Shown here: one piece after another, positions 7,048 to 15,163 of the stretch
Layout: each line of letters opens with the position of its first letter
Numbering within the stretch: the first letter of the stretch is position 1
NCBI GenBank assembly: GCA_002451085.1
Contig: DKBE01000014.1
Location: 1-18,624 of the forward strand
DNA: 18,624 nt
Source: Proteobacteria bacterium UBA6908
GTDB taxonomy: Bacteria; Pseudomonadota; Gammaproteobacteria; Acidiferrobacterales; UBA6901
Reading direction: 5' to 3'
Notes under the pieces: generated by a model
What the model was told of the DNA's origin: nothing
Seen by the model: only the letters and a program-made list of their open reading frames with translations
Database searches by the model: none
Position numbers and translations under genes: made by a program

Positions 7048-7992
7048 TTACTTGGACTTCTTCTTGCGCCACTTGTCGATATACGGCTGAACATGGGGCT
7101 GAATGTGTGGTTGCAGGAATACAGCCGCCATGCCTGCCATCAGACCAAGAATGAAACCGACCATGACGACCAGTCGGCGGCTTGGTTTGAGTTTTTGTTC
7201 CGGGACTACGGCCGGATCGATGACCTTGAAGGCATAGTCCTCGCGTGTGCTGGCGACCATAATGGTCTTCATCTGAGCCTCGATCAGGTTGTACGAGGCC
7301 TGCTGAATTTCCACCGTGGCATTCTTGGCTAACTGCTTGCGCAGGTAGTCGATGTTCCGTTCGGCATCCTTGATGGCATCACCCTGCAGCTTGGCATTCA
7401 CATGCTTTACCAGCTGATTGGCCCATTGTGCTGCCAGTTTCGGGTCGCCCCAGTCAATAATCACGGTGGTCAGGTTGGTCTTGCGGTCAAACTGGACGGT
7501 ACGAATGCCATCAAATGCTCGATAGGCGCCTTCCATGCTCGGGCCCGCCGGTTTGTCACTAGAACCAAACCAACTGGTGTCCTTCCAGGTTTTGGTTTTT
7601 TCATCCCACATGGACGAATACATCACCTGCAAAACACCCGCTTCCTTCATGAAGGATTGGGTCAGCGCGCGCGACTTGAGCGTGGCCAGGGCGCGTTGCG
7701 TCTGCGCATCGGCATTGCCGGACAAGTTAATGCCTGCCAGCGCCGCCAGGTCGCTGTACTGGCTGGCCAGCGGACCGGCGCCAATTCCCGGCTCCTGGCT
7801 GAGCGGCATGACCAACACCTGGGCACGATACACCGGCGGCAGGATGAGCGCATAAATCACCGCCAGAACGGTCGTGACCGCCGTGACCTGTGCGATCATT
7901 TTCTTCCGCTCCACCAGTTTCCGCCACAGGGCCGTCAGGTCAATTTCATCATCCTGGCGGTCAGTGCTATTAGGTGTCTTGGTGTCAGTCAT
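7048..7992 (-). CDS. Wzz/Etk-type polysaccharide chain-length determinant protein
   Basis: This 314-residue protein has the layout of a PCP family member: a short cytoplasmic N-terminus with DEIDLTALWRKLVERKK (15-31), a first membrane segment around 33-52, a long periplasmic region rich in helices, and a second membrane segment around 274-293 after a Pro-rich PSRR turn. The Wzz sequence YRAQVLVMP follows the first segment. There is no C-terminal tyrosine kinase domain, only about 20 residues containing a QPHIQPHVQPYID repeat and a basic KWRKKKSK tail. Proteins of this type form inner-membrane rings that set polysaccharide length and contact the outer-membrane exporter encoded 14 bases upstream. 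No glycosyltransferase, flippase or polymerase gene is present in the window, so its substrate is unclear. Confidence 0.9.
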   Translation of the reverse strand: MTDTKTPNSTDRQDDEIDLTALWRKLVERKKMIAQVTAVTTVLAVIYALILPPVYRAQVLVMPLSQEPGIGAGPLASQYSDLAALAGINLSGNADAQTQRALATLKSRALTQSFMKEAGVLQVMYSSMWDEKTKTWKDTSWFGSSDKPAGPSMEGAYRAFDGIRTVQFDRKTNLTTVIIDWGDPKLAAQWANQLVKHVNAKLQGDAIKDAERNIDYLRKQLAKNATVEIQQASYNLIEAQMKTIMVASTREDYAFKVIDPAVVPEQKLKPSRRLVVMVGFILGLMAGMAAVFLQPHIQPHVQPYIDKWRKKKSK

Positions 7993-8006
7993 CGCCGTAA
8001 CCGGTA

Positions 8007-10460
8007 TTAGAGTGTGCCAAGAACTTTGAGACCGGCAGCGGCCAAGGCCAGCTGGTAGAGAATCTGGGTCAGGTCGGTGGCCAGCTTCATTGCTTTGAGC
8101 CGTTCCACCTTCACGGGCACCACCACGGAATCGCCCGGGCCCATATCCGGGCTGGAGCTGAACCAGCCGCTTCCGGCGCTGACCGATCCATCGGCATGCA
8201 CGACATAGATGTTGCTCGAATTGCCGCGTTCGGTCACTCCGCCGCTCTTGGACACATAGTCATCGCGACCGTAACTCTTCACGTAGAGATGCGAGGTTGG
8301 GAAGTAGACCTGGCCGGTCACCGTGACCTCGCCCGGTTTTTGCGGGATCAGTATCGAGTCTCCATCCAGCAACGCGATATCCTGCTCGACCTCGCCGTCC
8401 AGCAGCCGGTCAAGCTTGATCGCCACCCGTCCAAGCGCCTTGGTGGCGCGGATCTGCTTGAGCAGGGTTTGGGCCTCGAGAATGGCCTCCTTCTTCTCTG
8501 TGCCGATCTCCGACCCCTGGGCGGAAACGATCAGAACCTGTTCTTCCAGTTCTCGCGCAACCCGGTCCAGGAATGCCTGCTCGCGGATTCGCGCACTCTC
8601 ACGCAGGAAGACGGAACCTCTTGCGAAGCCCGCCGGCGTCACTCCACCGGCACGCTTGATTACGGAGCTTAGTTTCTCACCCTGCGCAATCGGGTATCTG
8701 CCGGGGAAGGCCACCTCTCCGCGGATGGATACAAAACCTTCGCCCGTCCAATTGGGAATTCGGCGTATCACGACCTGGTCATAGGGTTTGAGTTGGGGAT
8801 CATTCTTGCTGTCCTTGCCCAGTGCTCCATCCAGGCTGACAACCATGACTTCCTGCTTGCGTTCTTTGCCATCCGGCGCGGAATAACGCGTCAGCTCGGC
8901 CTCCAGGGTAAAGGCCTTGTCGGTTAGACCGCCGCCGGCGCGCAGCAGATCGCCCAGATGCATCCCGGGGACAAACGGATAACGGCCCGGATGATGCACC
9001 GAGCCATCGATGGCGATCTCACGTTCCAGCCGGTCGGGCCGGGACTGTGCCTTGACCTGGTCGAGCAATGGGTCGAGAACGGCGCGACGGTTTTCGTGAA
9101 TGCTGAAAACATACACCGTGTCTCGCGGCAACAACTTGAAGTTGGCATCGCTCTCCGGTGCCGCCAACGCCGCGCCGAGATCGGCGCCCAATAACTCGAT
9201 AAAGCGGGTCTTGGGGTCTTCACGCCGGATGAGCTGATAATGCGCATCGACCTCCGTGGGCAGGTCGCCCAGGGAGGAAATCAGCTGCGTGAGACGCATG
9301 CCTTCCGTCCACTGATAGGGACCGGCGCGCTTGGTGTAACCGGACAGGGTGACGATGCGTTCCATTTGGTCTGAAACCTGATACACGCGCACGACATCGC
9401 CGCTCACCAGCAGTGTTTGCTGGCCCTCCGGTTTGGTCATGTCGATATCAATGACCGTGCGCTCGCGATTGCCCTGGATGCGCTCAACCTGCATCGAATG
9501 CGGGAATGCCTCCGCCGTCAGACCACCAGCCAGGGAAATCAGCTCTTCAAGTTTGGTTTCGTTCTTCAGTTCATAAATCGCCGGGCGCTTGACCTCGCCT
9601 GAAATGCCGGCCGTTTTCCCAATGGGCGGCACGAAGATGACGTCGCCGGGTTGCAGGCGCGCATCTGCGCTGTTGTCGCCCTTCAGCAGCAGGTCGTACA
9701 AATCCAGAGTACCGACCGCCTTGCCCTGGCGTTTCAACTGGATCTGGCGCAGGCTGCCGATTCTTTTGATCCCGCCGCTGGCCAGAATGGCGTTGGTGAG
9801 CGTCGCCAGCCCGCTCACGGTGTAGCTGCCGGGACGCACGACGTCTCCGAGCACAAAGATCTGGATGTTGCGCAACCGCCCGACCTGCACCGATGCCTTG
9901 AGTCCGATGAACTGACCCTGCACGCGCCGCGTGATCAACTCGCGAACCTTCACGAAGGGTTTTCCACCAACATGAATCGGACCGATGCCCGGAAACTGGA
10001 CAACGCCCTCGCGCGTCACCAATAACTCGTACTGGGTGTTATCTTTCCCGTACAGCTGTATCAGGAGCACGTCTCCCGGACCGACCACATATTCGTCCGG
10101 CACCGGTAAATCTGCCGCCAAGGCCATGGCATCGGGCCTGATCGAAAAATAATCGTAACCAAATTGCTGCAGGGATGAAGACGCACCACTTTCCGGTGGG
10201 GGTGGTGATGTGTCTGCCGGAGGTGCTGGTGCGACGACCGGTTGGGATGAAGTCACGGGAGCCGGTGCTGCAGGGACCGACCCGCTCTGCAAGGCGCGCT
10301 GCACCGATTCGCGCTGCGCGGGAGACAACTGCTGGAATTTCTTCACCTGTTCCGCTGTCGGTGTCGGCAATGATTCAGCGGCATACAGCGGGACCATCGT
10401 CGCCAATCCGATGATGCCGGCAAATAACGCTAAACCGATACGTCTACGAGCCAATTTCAT
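8007..10460 (-). CDS. SLBB-domain polysaccharide export outer-membrane protein (Wza-like)
   Basis: The ATG at 10460 begins a signal peptide (MKLARRR, then a hydrophobic stretch, likely cut after YAA at residue 28), giving 817 residues; a GTG at 10568 would bury it behind 36 residues. There is no lipobox Cys. A Pro-rich stretch (about 62-92) leads to the Poly_export domain (about 122-195, with YVVGPGDVLLIQLYGK). About six SLBB-like repeats follow, each with a G-x-V-x-x-P-G-x-Y type start and an AGG turn (for example FVLGDVVRPGSY, ISGEVKRPAIY, IDGSVHHPGRY, IRGEVAFPGRY). That is more than in E. coli Wza (379 residues), so this is a large multi-SLBB member. It probably forms a periplasmic/outer-membrane conduit working with the Wzz protein. 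It is the first gene of the minus-strand unit that continues into the lasso genes. Confidence 0.9.
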   Translation of the reverse strand: MKLARRRIGLALFAGIIGLATMVPLYAAESLPTPTAEQVKKFQQLSPAQRESVQRALQSGSVPAAPAPVTSSQPVVAPAPPADTSPPPPESGASSSLQQFGYDYFSIRPDAMALAADLPVPDEYVVGPGDVLLIQLYGKDNTQYELLVTREGVVQFPGIGPIHVGGKPFVKVRELITRRVQGQFIGLKASVQVGRLRNIQIFVLGDVVRPGSYTVSGLATLTNAILASGGIKRIGSLRQIQLKRQGKAVGTLDLYDLLLKGDNSADARLQPGDVIFVPPIGKTAGISGEVKRPAIYELKNETKLEELISLAGGLTAEAFPHSMQVERIQGNRERTVIDIDMTKPEGQQTLLVSGDVVRVYQVSDQMERIVTLSGYTKRAGPYQWTEGMRLTQLISSLGDLPTEVDAHYQLIRREDPKTRFIELLGADLGAALAAPESDANFKLLPRDTVYVFSIHENRRAVLDPLLDQVKAQSRPDRLEREIAIDGSVHHPGRYPFVPGMHLGDLLRAGGGLTDKAFTLEAELTRYSAPDGKERKQEVMVVSLDGALGKDSKNDPQLKPYDQVVIRRIPNWTGEGFVSIRGEVAFPGRYPIAQGEKLSSVIKRAGGVTPAGFARGSVFLRESARIREQAFLDRVARELEEQVLIVSAQGSEIGTEKKEAILEAQTLLKQIRATKALGRVAIKLDRLLDGEVEQDIALLDGDSILIPQKPGEVTVTGQVYFPTSHLYVKSYGRDDYVSKSGGVTERGNSSNIYVVHADGSVSAGSGWFSSSPDMGPGDSVVVPVKVERLKAMKLATDLTQILYQLALAAAGLKVLGTL

Positions 10461-10618
10461 TGCTTCGGAGTATATGTTGAAGTCGTTTAACGGGTTTCGG
10501 TCAGAAAGATTGTTGCCATTGCGGTACCAGCGATTCCTCAAGAAAATTCTTATGTTCCTGCCACCCACCCACGGTCCATGCCGACCTCCACTGTAATAGC
10601 GGGCGGTCCGTCCACCAA

Positions 10619-10648
10619 AGTATATGTGAAACTGGCCACTACGACAGT
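10619..10648 (-). promoter_or_regulatory. Possible promoter of the wza-wzz-lasso operon
   Basis: On the minus strand TATACT (10624-10619) matches five of six bases of a sigma-70 -10 box. The hexamer 18 bases upstream, ACTGTC, is a poor -35. Transcription would start near 10612 and leave a leader of about 150 bases before the wza ATG at 10460. The match is weak and rests on the -10 alone. Confidence 0.25.
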
Positions 10649-10741
10649 TTTTGAAGGGACCGTATCACGATTTTGGGGGGGCTTGCACAAAACGACCTCG
10701 ACCCCGCTTTACCCCAAACACAGGTCATCACTTGGTTGATG

Positions 10742-10768
10742 CAAAACCCTGTATTGAGGCTGGTTTTG
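10742..10768. repeat. Inverted repeat downstream of gpsA
   Basis: CAAAACC (10742-10748) and GGTTTTG (10762-10768) form a 7-bp stem around 13 bases, 65 bases after the gpsA stop. It could be a weak terminator or a 3' end stabiliser. There is no run of T after it on the minus strand, so it does not qualify as a classic intrinsic terminator. Confidence 0.25.
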
Positions 10769-10832
10769 TAGCAGGTACAGGGCAAGTTGGGTAATGATGC
10801 ACTCAGGACACCGAATACCAGGGCTTTTGCCC

Positions 10833-11843
10833 CTAGGTCTCCTTGCGAGGCTCTCGACTCAGCAAGGCCTCGACTGCCGCCTGTGGGGCGACCTCATCAA
10901 ACAGTACCCGGCAGACCTGCTCGGTGATCGGCATTTCGACCTTATGACGCCGGGCCAGCCCGCGCACCTCGCGGGCAGCGGCCACCCCTTCGGCGACCTG
11001 ACCGATTTCACCAAGGGTTACCTGCAGTTTGCGACCCTTGCCGAGCGCCAAACCGACCTGGCGGTTGCGCGACTGGTTATCGGTGCAGGTCAGCACCAGG
11101 TCGCCGATGCCGGCCAGTCCCATCACGGTCTCGGGTTGTCCGCCGAGCGCCTCAATCAGACGGCGCATCTCGGCCAATCCACGGGTGATGAGCGCGGCCC
11201 GGGCATTGGCGCCGAGGCCGAGCCCGTCGCTGATGCCGGTGGCGATGGCGAGCACATTCTTGATCGCGCCACCGAGCTCCACGCCGACCATGTCGGCGCT
11301 GGTATAGACCCGCACCCGGTCGCTGTGTACCCAGCGGGCAATCACATCAGCGGTCGCCAAGTCGCGGGCCGCGACCGTGACCGCAGTTGGCAGTCCCTGC
11401 GCCACTTCACGCGCAAAGGTCGGGCCGGAAATTACGCCAATGGCCCGCGTCGCGCCGAGCACGTCGGTGGCCACCTGACTCAGCAGCCGGCCAGTGGCCG
11501 GTTCCAGACCCTTGGTGGCCCATGCCACCACGGCCGCCGGCGCCAGATGAGTGCCGATAGCCTCGAGCGTGGCTCGAAATGCGTGGCTCGGCACAACCAA
11601 TAAAATGTTTGTAGCTTCTTGCGCCGTCGCGAGCAGATCTTCCCGGATCAACAGGTTGTCGGGAAAGCGCACACCGGGCAGGTAGCGGGTGTTCTCGCGC
11701 GCATGTCCCAGCTGCGCCATGCGCGCCGGGTCATGCCCCCACAGCAGCGTGTGGTAACCATTGTGGGCGATAAGCACGGCCAGCGCCGTACCCCACGAGC
11801 CGGCACCCAGAACGGCGATCACCGGCTTGTTGGCGGCACTCAT
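10833..11843 (-). CDS. gpsA: Glycerol-3-phosphate dehydrogenase [NAD(P)+]
   Basis: This 336-residue cytoplasmic enzyme reduces dihydroxyacetone phosphate to sn-glycerol 3-phosphate, the backbone for phospholipid synthesis. The N-terminal dinucleotide-binding motif is VLGAGSWGTALA (11-22). The family sequences ISGPTFAREVAQGLPTA, VELGGAIKNVLAIATGISDGLGLGANARAALITRG and GLAGIGDLVLTCT are all present, including the catalytic Lys of GAIKNV and the substrate-site LGxNxRAALITRG. The length is normal. It follows secB by 33 bases, the usual gammaproteobacterial order, and is the last gene of that operon here. Confidence 0.97.
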   Translation of the reverse strand: MSAANKPVIAVLGAGSWGTALAVLIAHNGYHTLLWGHDPARMAQLGHARENTRYLPGVRFPDNLLIREDLLATAQEATNILLVVPSHAFRATLEAIGTHLAPAAVVAWATKGLEPATGRLLSQVATDVLGATRAIGVISGPTFAREVAQGLPTAVTVAARDLATADVIARWVHSDRVRVYTSADMVGVELGGAIKNVLAIATGISDGLGLGANARAALITRGLAEMRRLIEALGGQPETVMGLAGIGDLVLTCTDNQSRNRQVGLALGKGRKLQVTLGEIGQVAEGVAAAREVRGLARRHKVEMPITEQVCRVLFDEVAPQAAVEALLSREPRKET

Positions 11844-11876
11844 GGTGGTGTGGTGAAGGAACCCGGAAAAGTGGAG

Positions 11877-12332
11877 TCAGTGTGCCGGGGCCGTACCCTG
11901 CTGCTTTTGCAGGTACAGCGCCTCGAAATTAATCGGATTGATTAGCAGCTGCGGGAAGCCGCCGTTTTCAATCAGCGCATTGATGGTTTGGCGCACAAAC
12001 GGTAAGAGGACATTGGGGGCGGCGATCTCGAGCGCTTTGGGGAGTTCACCTTCCGGAAGCCCCTGAATGCGGAACAGCCCAGCCTGATGTGCCTCGGCCA
12101 GAAACACATTCTTGTCGCCGGTCTTGGCGTTCACGGTCACTGCCAGCACCACTTCATACAGCCCATGCTCGGCGTTCACCGCGCTATGACTGATATTGAT
12201 TTGCACACCGATTTCCGGCGCCTGGTTCTCGAAGAAAACCTGTGGGGCACCGGGGGATTCGTAGGAGCTGTCCTTGATATAGAGCTTTTCCAGCTGGAAA
12301 AGCACCTGCGGCGCGGTCGATGGTTCAGTCAT
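11877..12332 (-). CDS. secB: Protein-export chaperone SecB
   Basis: The protein has 151 residues and is recognisable throughout: FQLEKLYIKDSSYESPGAPQVF near the start, EVVLAVTVNAKTGDKNVFLAEAHQAGLFRI in the middle and AAPNVLLPFVRQTINALIENGGFPQLLINPINFEALY towards the end. SecB forms a tetramer that keeps secretory preproteins unfolded and passes them to SecA. The acidic and Ala-rich ends are normal for the family. It sits between the glutaredoxin and gpsA, the standard arrangement in gammaproteobacteria. Confidence 0.98.
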   Translation of the reverse strand: MTEPSTAPQVLFQLEKLYIKDSSYESPGAPQVFFENQAPEIGVQINISHSAVNAEHGLYEVVLAVTVNAKTGDKNVFLAEAHQAGLFRIQGLPEGELPKALEIAAPNVLLPFVRQTINALIENGGFPQLLINPINFEALYLQKQQGTAPAH

Positions 12333-12381
12333 GGTGGATGGCGTGAGTTATGAGTATGGGAGACTGGGTAGTGTAACCGGA

Positions 12382-12645
12382 TCAGTCCTTGAGCAGGGCA
12401 TCGAGCTCACCGTCGGCATCCAGCTCCGACAGGTCGTCAAAGCCACCGACATGGCGATCGCCGATGAAGATCTGCGGCACGGTGCGGCGCCCGGTGCGGC
12501 GCACCATTTCCTCGCGCTGCTCCGGGTGCTCATCAACGCGGATCTTTTCTATCTGGTCGCGAGCGATGCCTTTCTTCGCTAGCAATTGCTCGGCACGCAC
12601 GCAGTACGCGCATACCCGGGTGGCATACATCAATATGTGTGGCAC
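12382..12645 (-). CDS. grxC: Glutaredoxin 3 (GrxC-type)
   Basis: From the GTG at 12645 the protein has 87 residues, a normal size: VPHILMYATRVCAYCVRAEQ, then RRTVPQIFIGDRHVGGFDDL with the cis-Pro TVPQIF and GGFDD glutathione-site features. The active site is C12-A-Y-C15, where the common form is CPYC. It should reduce disulfides and glutathionylated proteins with glutathione in the cytoplasm. The GTG lies two bases after the rhodanese stop, so the two are probably translated together. An ATG five codons later would cut into the first beta strand and is not preferred. A much longer open frame upstream of it (to 12993) is only the antiparallel reading of the rhodanese gene. Confidence 0.92.
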   Translation of the reverse strand: MPHILMYATRVCAYCVRAEQLLAKKGIARDQIEKIRVDEHPEQREEMVRRTGRRTVPQIFIGDRHVGGFDDLSELDADGELDALLKD

Positions 12646-12647
12646 AA

Positions 12648-13058
12648 CTATTTTTCCACCGGCAGGTTCTCGCCCTGCCAGGCGGTGATGCCGCCGGCCA
12701 ACACCTGGACATTGGCAAACTGCTTCTGGCGCAACAGGACGGCGGCACGCGCCGAACGTTGGCTGGTGCGGCAACAGACGATCAGCGGCCGTGCTTTGTA
12801 CTTGTCGAGTTGCGTCAATCCGCTGGCCAGCCCCGAGAGCGGTACATGAATGGACTTGGGGATGTGGCCACTGCGGTATTCGTCGTTTTCGCGCACATCC
12901 ACCACCACGCCCTGGGCATGATTCACCAGCCGCACGGCCTCGGCCACTGATACGTGATGGATGCCGTAGATCATCTGGCGGAGCGGTCCCCATACCAACA
13001 GGAACAGCACGACAAACAGACCCAGGAACAGATACCAGTTATTCAGTATGAAATGCAT
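12648..13058 (-). CDS. Membrane-anchored rhodanese-like sulfurtransferase (YibN-like)
   Basis: The protein has 136 residues. An N-terminal membrane segment at about 7-24 (WYLFLGLFVVLFLLVWG) is followed by one rhodanese domain. VVVDVREN (51-58), EYRSGHIPKSIHVPL and the active-site loop C96-R-T-S-Q-R-S are clear, with a second Cys directly before at position 95. It should carry sulfane sulfur as a persulfide on Cys96, with the domain in the cytoplasm. It matches E. coli YibN in layout and position beside grxC-secB-gpsA. The link with an ArsR-family gene 66 bases upstream suggests a role in sulfur or persulfide handling in this organism. Confidence 0.93.
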   Translation of the reverse strand: MHFILNNWYLFLGLFVVLFLLVWGPLRQMIYGIHHVSVAEAVRLVNHAQGVVVDVRENDEYRSGHIPKSIHVPLSGLASGLTQLDKYKARPLIVCCRTSQRSARAAVLLRQKQFANVQVLAGGITAWQGENLPVEK

Positions 13059-13087
13059 GATTTATCTTGGGTATACCGTGACAGCCG

Positions 13088-13111
13088 GCCTGCCTGGGTC
13101 CGGCGGCAGGC
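13088..13111. repeat. GC-rich inverted repeat between the ArsR and rhodanese genes
   Basis: GCCTGCC (13088-13094) and GGCAGGC (13105-13111) can form a 7-bp stem with a 10-base loop in the minus-strand transcript. It sits 13 bases after the regulator stop and 29 bases before the rhodanese start. There is no following U-run, so an mRNA processing or attenuation element is more likely than a full terminator. Confidence 0.3.
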
Positions 13112-13124
13112 GAAAGGGGTGAAT

Positions 13125-13457
13125 TCAGTCTTGGCCGTTATGGGTGCAAAACGCTGCACGCATTGCGCCGATCAGCTGCAGGATTTTCGGGTCGGCCACC
13201 CGGTAATACACCTTGTTGGCATCCTTGCGCGAGGCCAGGATGCCTTTCTCACGCAGGATCGACAGGTGCTGGGAGATGTTGCTCTGGCTGGTGCCCACCT
13301 GCTCGACGATGTCCTGCACGCTGACCTCACCCGATCCGCCGAGAATGCAGAGAATCTTGAGCCGCAGCGGGTGCGCCATGGCCTTGAGCGAATGCGACGC
13401 CTGGAAAATGTCGTCTTCATTGGTAATTAAAACCATTTTTTCTGCAGTGGCATTCAT
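13125..13457 (-). CDS. ArsR/SmtB-family transcriptional regulator
   Basis: This 110-residue winged-helix protein has the ArsR core: [16 protein letters not shown] (24-39), recognition helix region [34 protein letters not shown] (54-87). It has two Cys, C37 in helix 2 and C104 near the C-terminus. The classical metal-site ELCVCDL sequence is absent. Two Cys at about these places are known in the persulfide sensors SqrR and BigR, where they form a tetrasulfide bridge and release DNA. Given the rhodanese gene directly downstream, such a role is plausible but not shown. It diverges from gpmI across about 155 bases and probably represses its own operon. Confidence 0.88.
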   Translation of the reverse strand: MNATAEKMVLITNEDDIFQASHSLKAMAHPLRLKILCILGGSGEVSVQDIVEQVGTSQSNISQHLSILREKGILASRKDANKVYYRVADPKILQLIGAMRAAFCTHNGQD

Positions 13458-13551
13458 GTCGCGGGCTCTCGTCGATGGCCTGTGTTCCGGGCTGCAAACA
13501 CAGCGCGGTCATGCTGTACGTCCGTGAATCTGCTGCACTAGTTACAGAAAC

Positions 13552-13564
13552 AATATACAATATT
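13552..13564. promoter_or_regulatory. AT-rich palindrome, candidate ArsR-family operator
   Basis: AATAT-ACA-ATATT is a 5-3-5 perfect inverted repeat in the AT-rich spacer between the divergent ArsR-family and gpmI genes. It overlaps possible -10 sequences in both directions (TACAAT at 13556-13561 rightward, TATTGT leftward, the latter 17 bases after TTTTCA). ArsR-family operators are typically AT-rich inverted repeats placed over promoters. The assignment is positional. Confidence 0.35.
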
Positions 13565-13612
13565 AGTGAAATTGAAAAGACTAATACACCAAGTAAGCCA
13601 AGAGTAACGCGC

Positions 13613-15163
13613 ATGTCCGCCCCTAAACCGCTGGTATTGCTCGTAATGGACGGCTGGGGTTACCGCGAAGACCCCGAATACAATGCCATCGCCCAGGCCC
13701 GCAAACCCACCTGGGACCGGCTGTGGCAGGAATGCCCCCATACCCTGATCCACGCCTCGGAAGCGGCCGTCGGCCTGCCATCGAGCCAGATGGGCAATTC
13801 CGAAGTCGGTCACCTCAATCTCGGCGCCGGGCGCGTGGTCTACCAGGAATACACCCGGATCAACCGGGCCATCACCACCGGCAGCTTTTTCACCAACAAG
13901 ACCCTGACCGACGCCGTCGACCTGGCGATTTCCAGCGGCAAGGCCGTGCACATACTGGGTCTGCTGTCGCCGGGCGGCGTGCATTCGCACGAAGAGCAGA
14001 TCCATGCCATGGCCGAACTGGCCGTGAAGCGTGGCGCCCAGCGGGTGTACCTGCACGCCTTCCTCGATGGTCGCGACACCGCGCCACAGAGCGCTGCGCA
14101 TTCGATCAAGGCGATGGAAGAAAAATTTGCTGCGCTCGGCCGCGGGCGCATCGCCTCGATGATCGGCCGTTACTACGCCATGGATCGCGACCATCGCTGG
14201 CCGCGCATTCAGGCCGCGTACGACCTCATCACCCAGGGTATATCCGAATTCACCGCCGAGAGCGCCAGCGCCGGGCTGGCCCAGGCGTACGCGCGCGGTG
14301 AAACCGATGAATTCGTGAAAGCAACCGAGATCGTGCCGCCGGGCAAACCGCCGGTGGCAATCCGCGACGGCGACGTGGTGGTGTTCATGAACTTCCGCTC
14401 CGACCGCGCGCGCCAGATCACCCGCCCGTTTATTGAGCCGACGTTCGACGGGTTCAAGCGCGAGGTCTGGCCGAAACTCGGCCGGTTCGTCAGCCTCACC
14501 GAATACCAGTCGGAGTTCCATGTGCCGGTCGCGTTCCCGCCGGAACGACTGCGCAATGTCCTGGGTGCGTACCTCGCGTCGCTCGGGTTGCATCAGCTGC
14601 GCATTGCCGAGACCGAGAAATACGCACACGTCACCTTCTTCTTCAACGGTGGCGAAGAGGCGCCATTCCCGTACGAGGACCGCATTCTGGTGCCGTCGCC
14701 CACCGACGTGTCCACGTACAACAAGAAACCGCAGATGAGCGCCGGAGAAGTTACTGACAAGATGGTCGCGGCGATCGGCAGCGGAACCTACGATGTCATC
14801 ATCTGCAACTATGCCAATCCCGACATGGTCGGCCATACCGGCGACATCGATGCCACCATCCTGGCCATCGAGTTTCTCGATGGTTGCCTGAAGCGCGTGG
14901 TGGAAGCTGTCCGCGCGTCGGGGGGCGAGTTGTTGATTACCGCCGACCACGGCAATGCCGAGCAGATGTACGATCCCGCGACGGCGCAGCCGCAAACGGC
15001 CCACACCATCAACCCGGTGCCGTTTCTCTACGTCGGCCGCCCGGCAAAGACTTCCAACACCGGGGCGTTAGAAGACGTGGCGCCGACCATGCTCTACCTG
15101 CTGGGTCTGCCGATCCCGTCGGAAATGAGCGGCCATCCCCTGATTGAACTTGCGCCGGGTTGA
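13613..15163 (+). CDS. gpmI: 2,3-bisphosphoglycerate-independent phosphoglycerate mutase
   Basis: The protein has 516 residues, a normal length. It interconverts 3- and 2-phosphoglycerate in glycolysis and gluconeogenesis with two Mn ions and a phosphoserine intermediate. Visible sites are the metal Asp in LLVMDGWG (D13), the nucleophile Ser63 in [50 protein letters not shown] and [11 protein letters not shown]. The ATG at 13613 directly precedes the conserved first strand; a frame open from 13475 adds 46 residues with no family similarity and would cover the divergent promoter region. The stop lies inside the start of the EnvC gene. Confidence 0.97.
   Translation: MSAPKPLVLLVMDGWGYREDPEYNAIAQARKPTWDRLWQECPHTLIHASEAAVGLPSSQMGNSEVGHLNLGAGRVVYQEYTRINRAITTGSFFTNKTLTDAVDLAISSGKAVHILGLLSPGGVHSHEEQIHAMAELAVKRGAQRVYLHAFLDGRDTAPQSAAHSIKAMEEKFAALGRGRIASMIGRYYAMDRDHRWPRIQAAYDLITQGISEFTAESASAGLAQAYARGETDEFVKATEIVPPGKPPVAIRDGDVVVFMNFRSDRARQITRPFIEPTFDGFKREVWPKLGRFVSLTEYQSEFHVPVAFPPERLRNVLGAYLASLGLHQLRIAETEKYAHVTFFFNGGEEAPFPYEDRILVPSPTDVSTYNKKPQMSAGEVTDKMVAAIGSGTYDVIICNYANPDMVGHTGDIDATILAIEFLDGCLKRVVEAVRASGGELLITADHGNAEQMYDPATAQPQTAHTINPVPFLYVGRPAKTSNTGALEDVAPTMLYLLGLPIPSEMSGHPLIELAPG

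Larger units (their letters stand above)
10461..10832. other. Intergenic region between gpsA and the wza-wzz-lasso unit
   Basis: These 372 bases hold no convincing gene. The region should contain the end of the gpsA transcript and the promoter of the export/lasso unit. It includes a G7 run at 10675-10681, a TATACT -10-like hexamer and two weak inverted repeats, but no U-tract terminator. It is also where an accessory block joins the conserved secB-gpsA order; no att-like repeat, integrase or tRNA was seen there. Confidence 0.6.

Noticed and set aside
10461..10568. 36-residue N-terminal extension of the Wza-like protein from a GTG
   Set aside because: It would bury a good signal peptide that starts at the ATG at 10460.
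10820..10833. GGGC-AAAA-GCCC hairpin as the gpsA terminator
   Set aside because: The stem is only four or five base pairs, touches the stop codon and lacks a U-tract.
12646..12993. N-terminal extension of the glutaredoxin frame
   Set aside because: This stretch is another frame of the rhodanese gene; glutaredoxins begin close to the GTG at 12645.
13538..15004. A 488-codon open frame on the minus strand
   Set aside because: It lies antisense to gpmI, whose catalytic sites are all intact, and its translation shows no domain; long antisense frames are expected in GC-rich genes.
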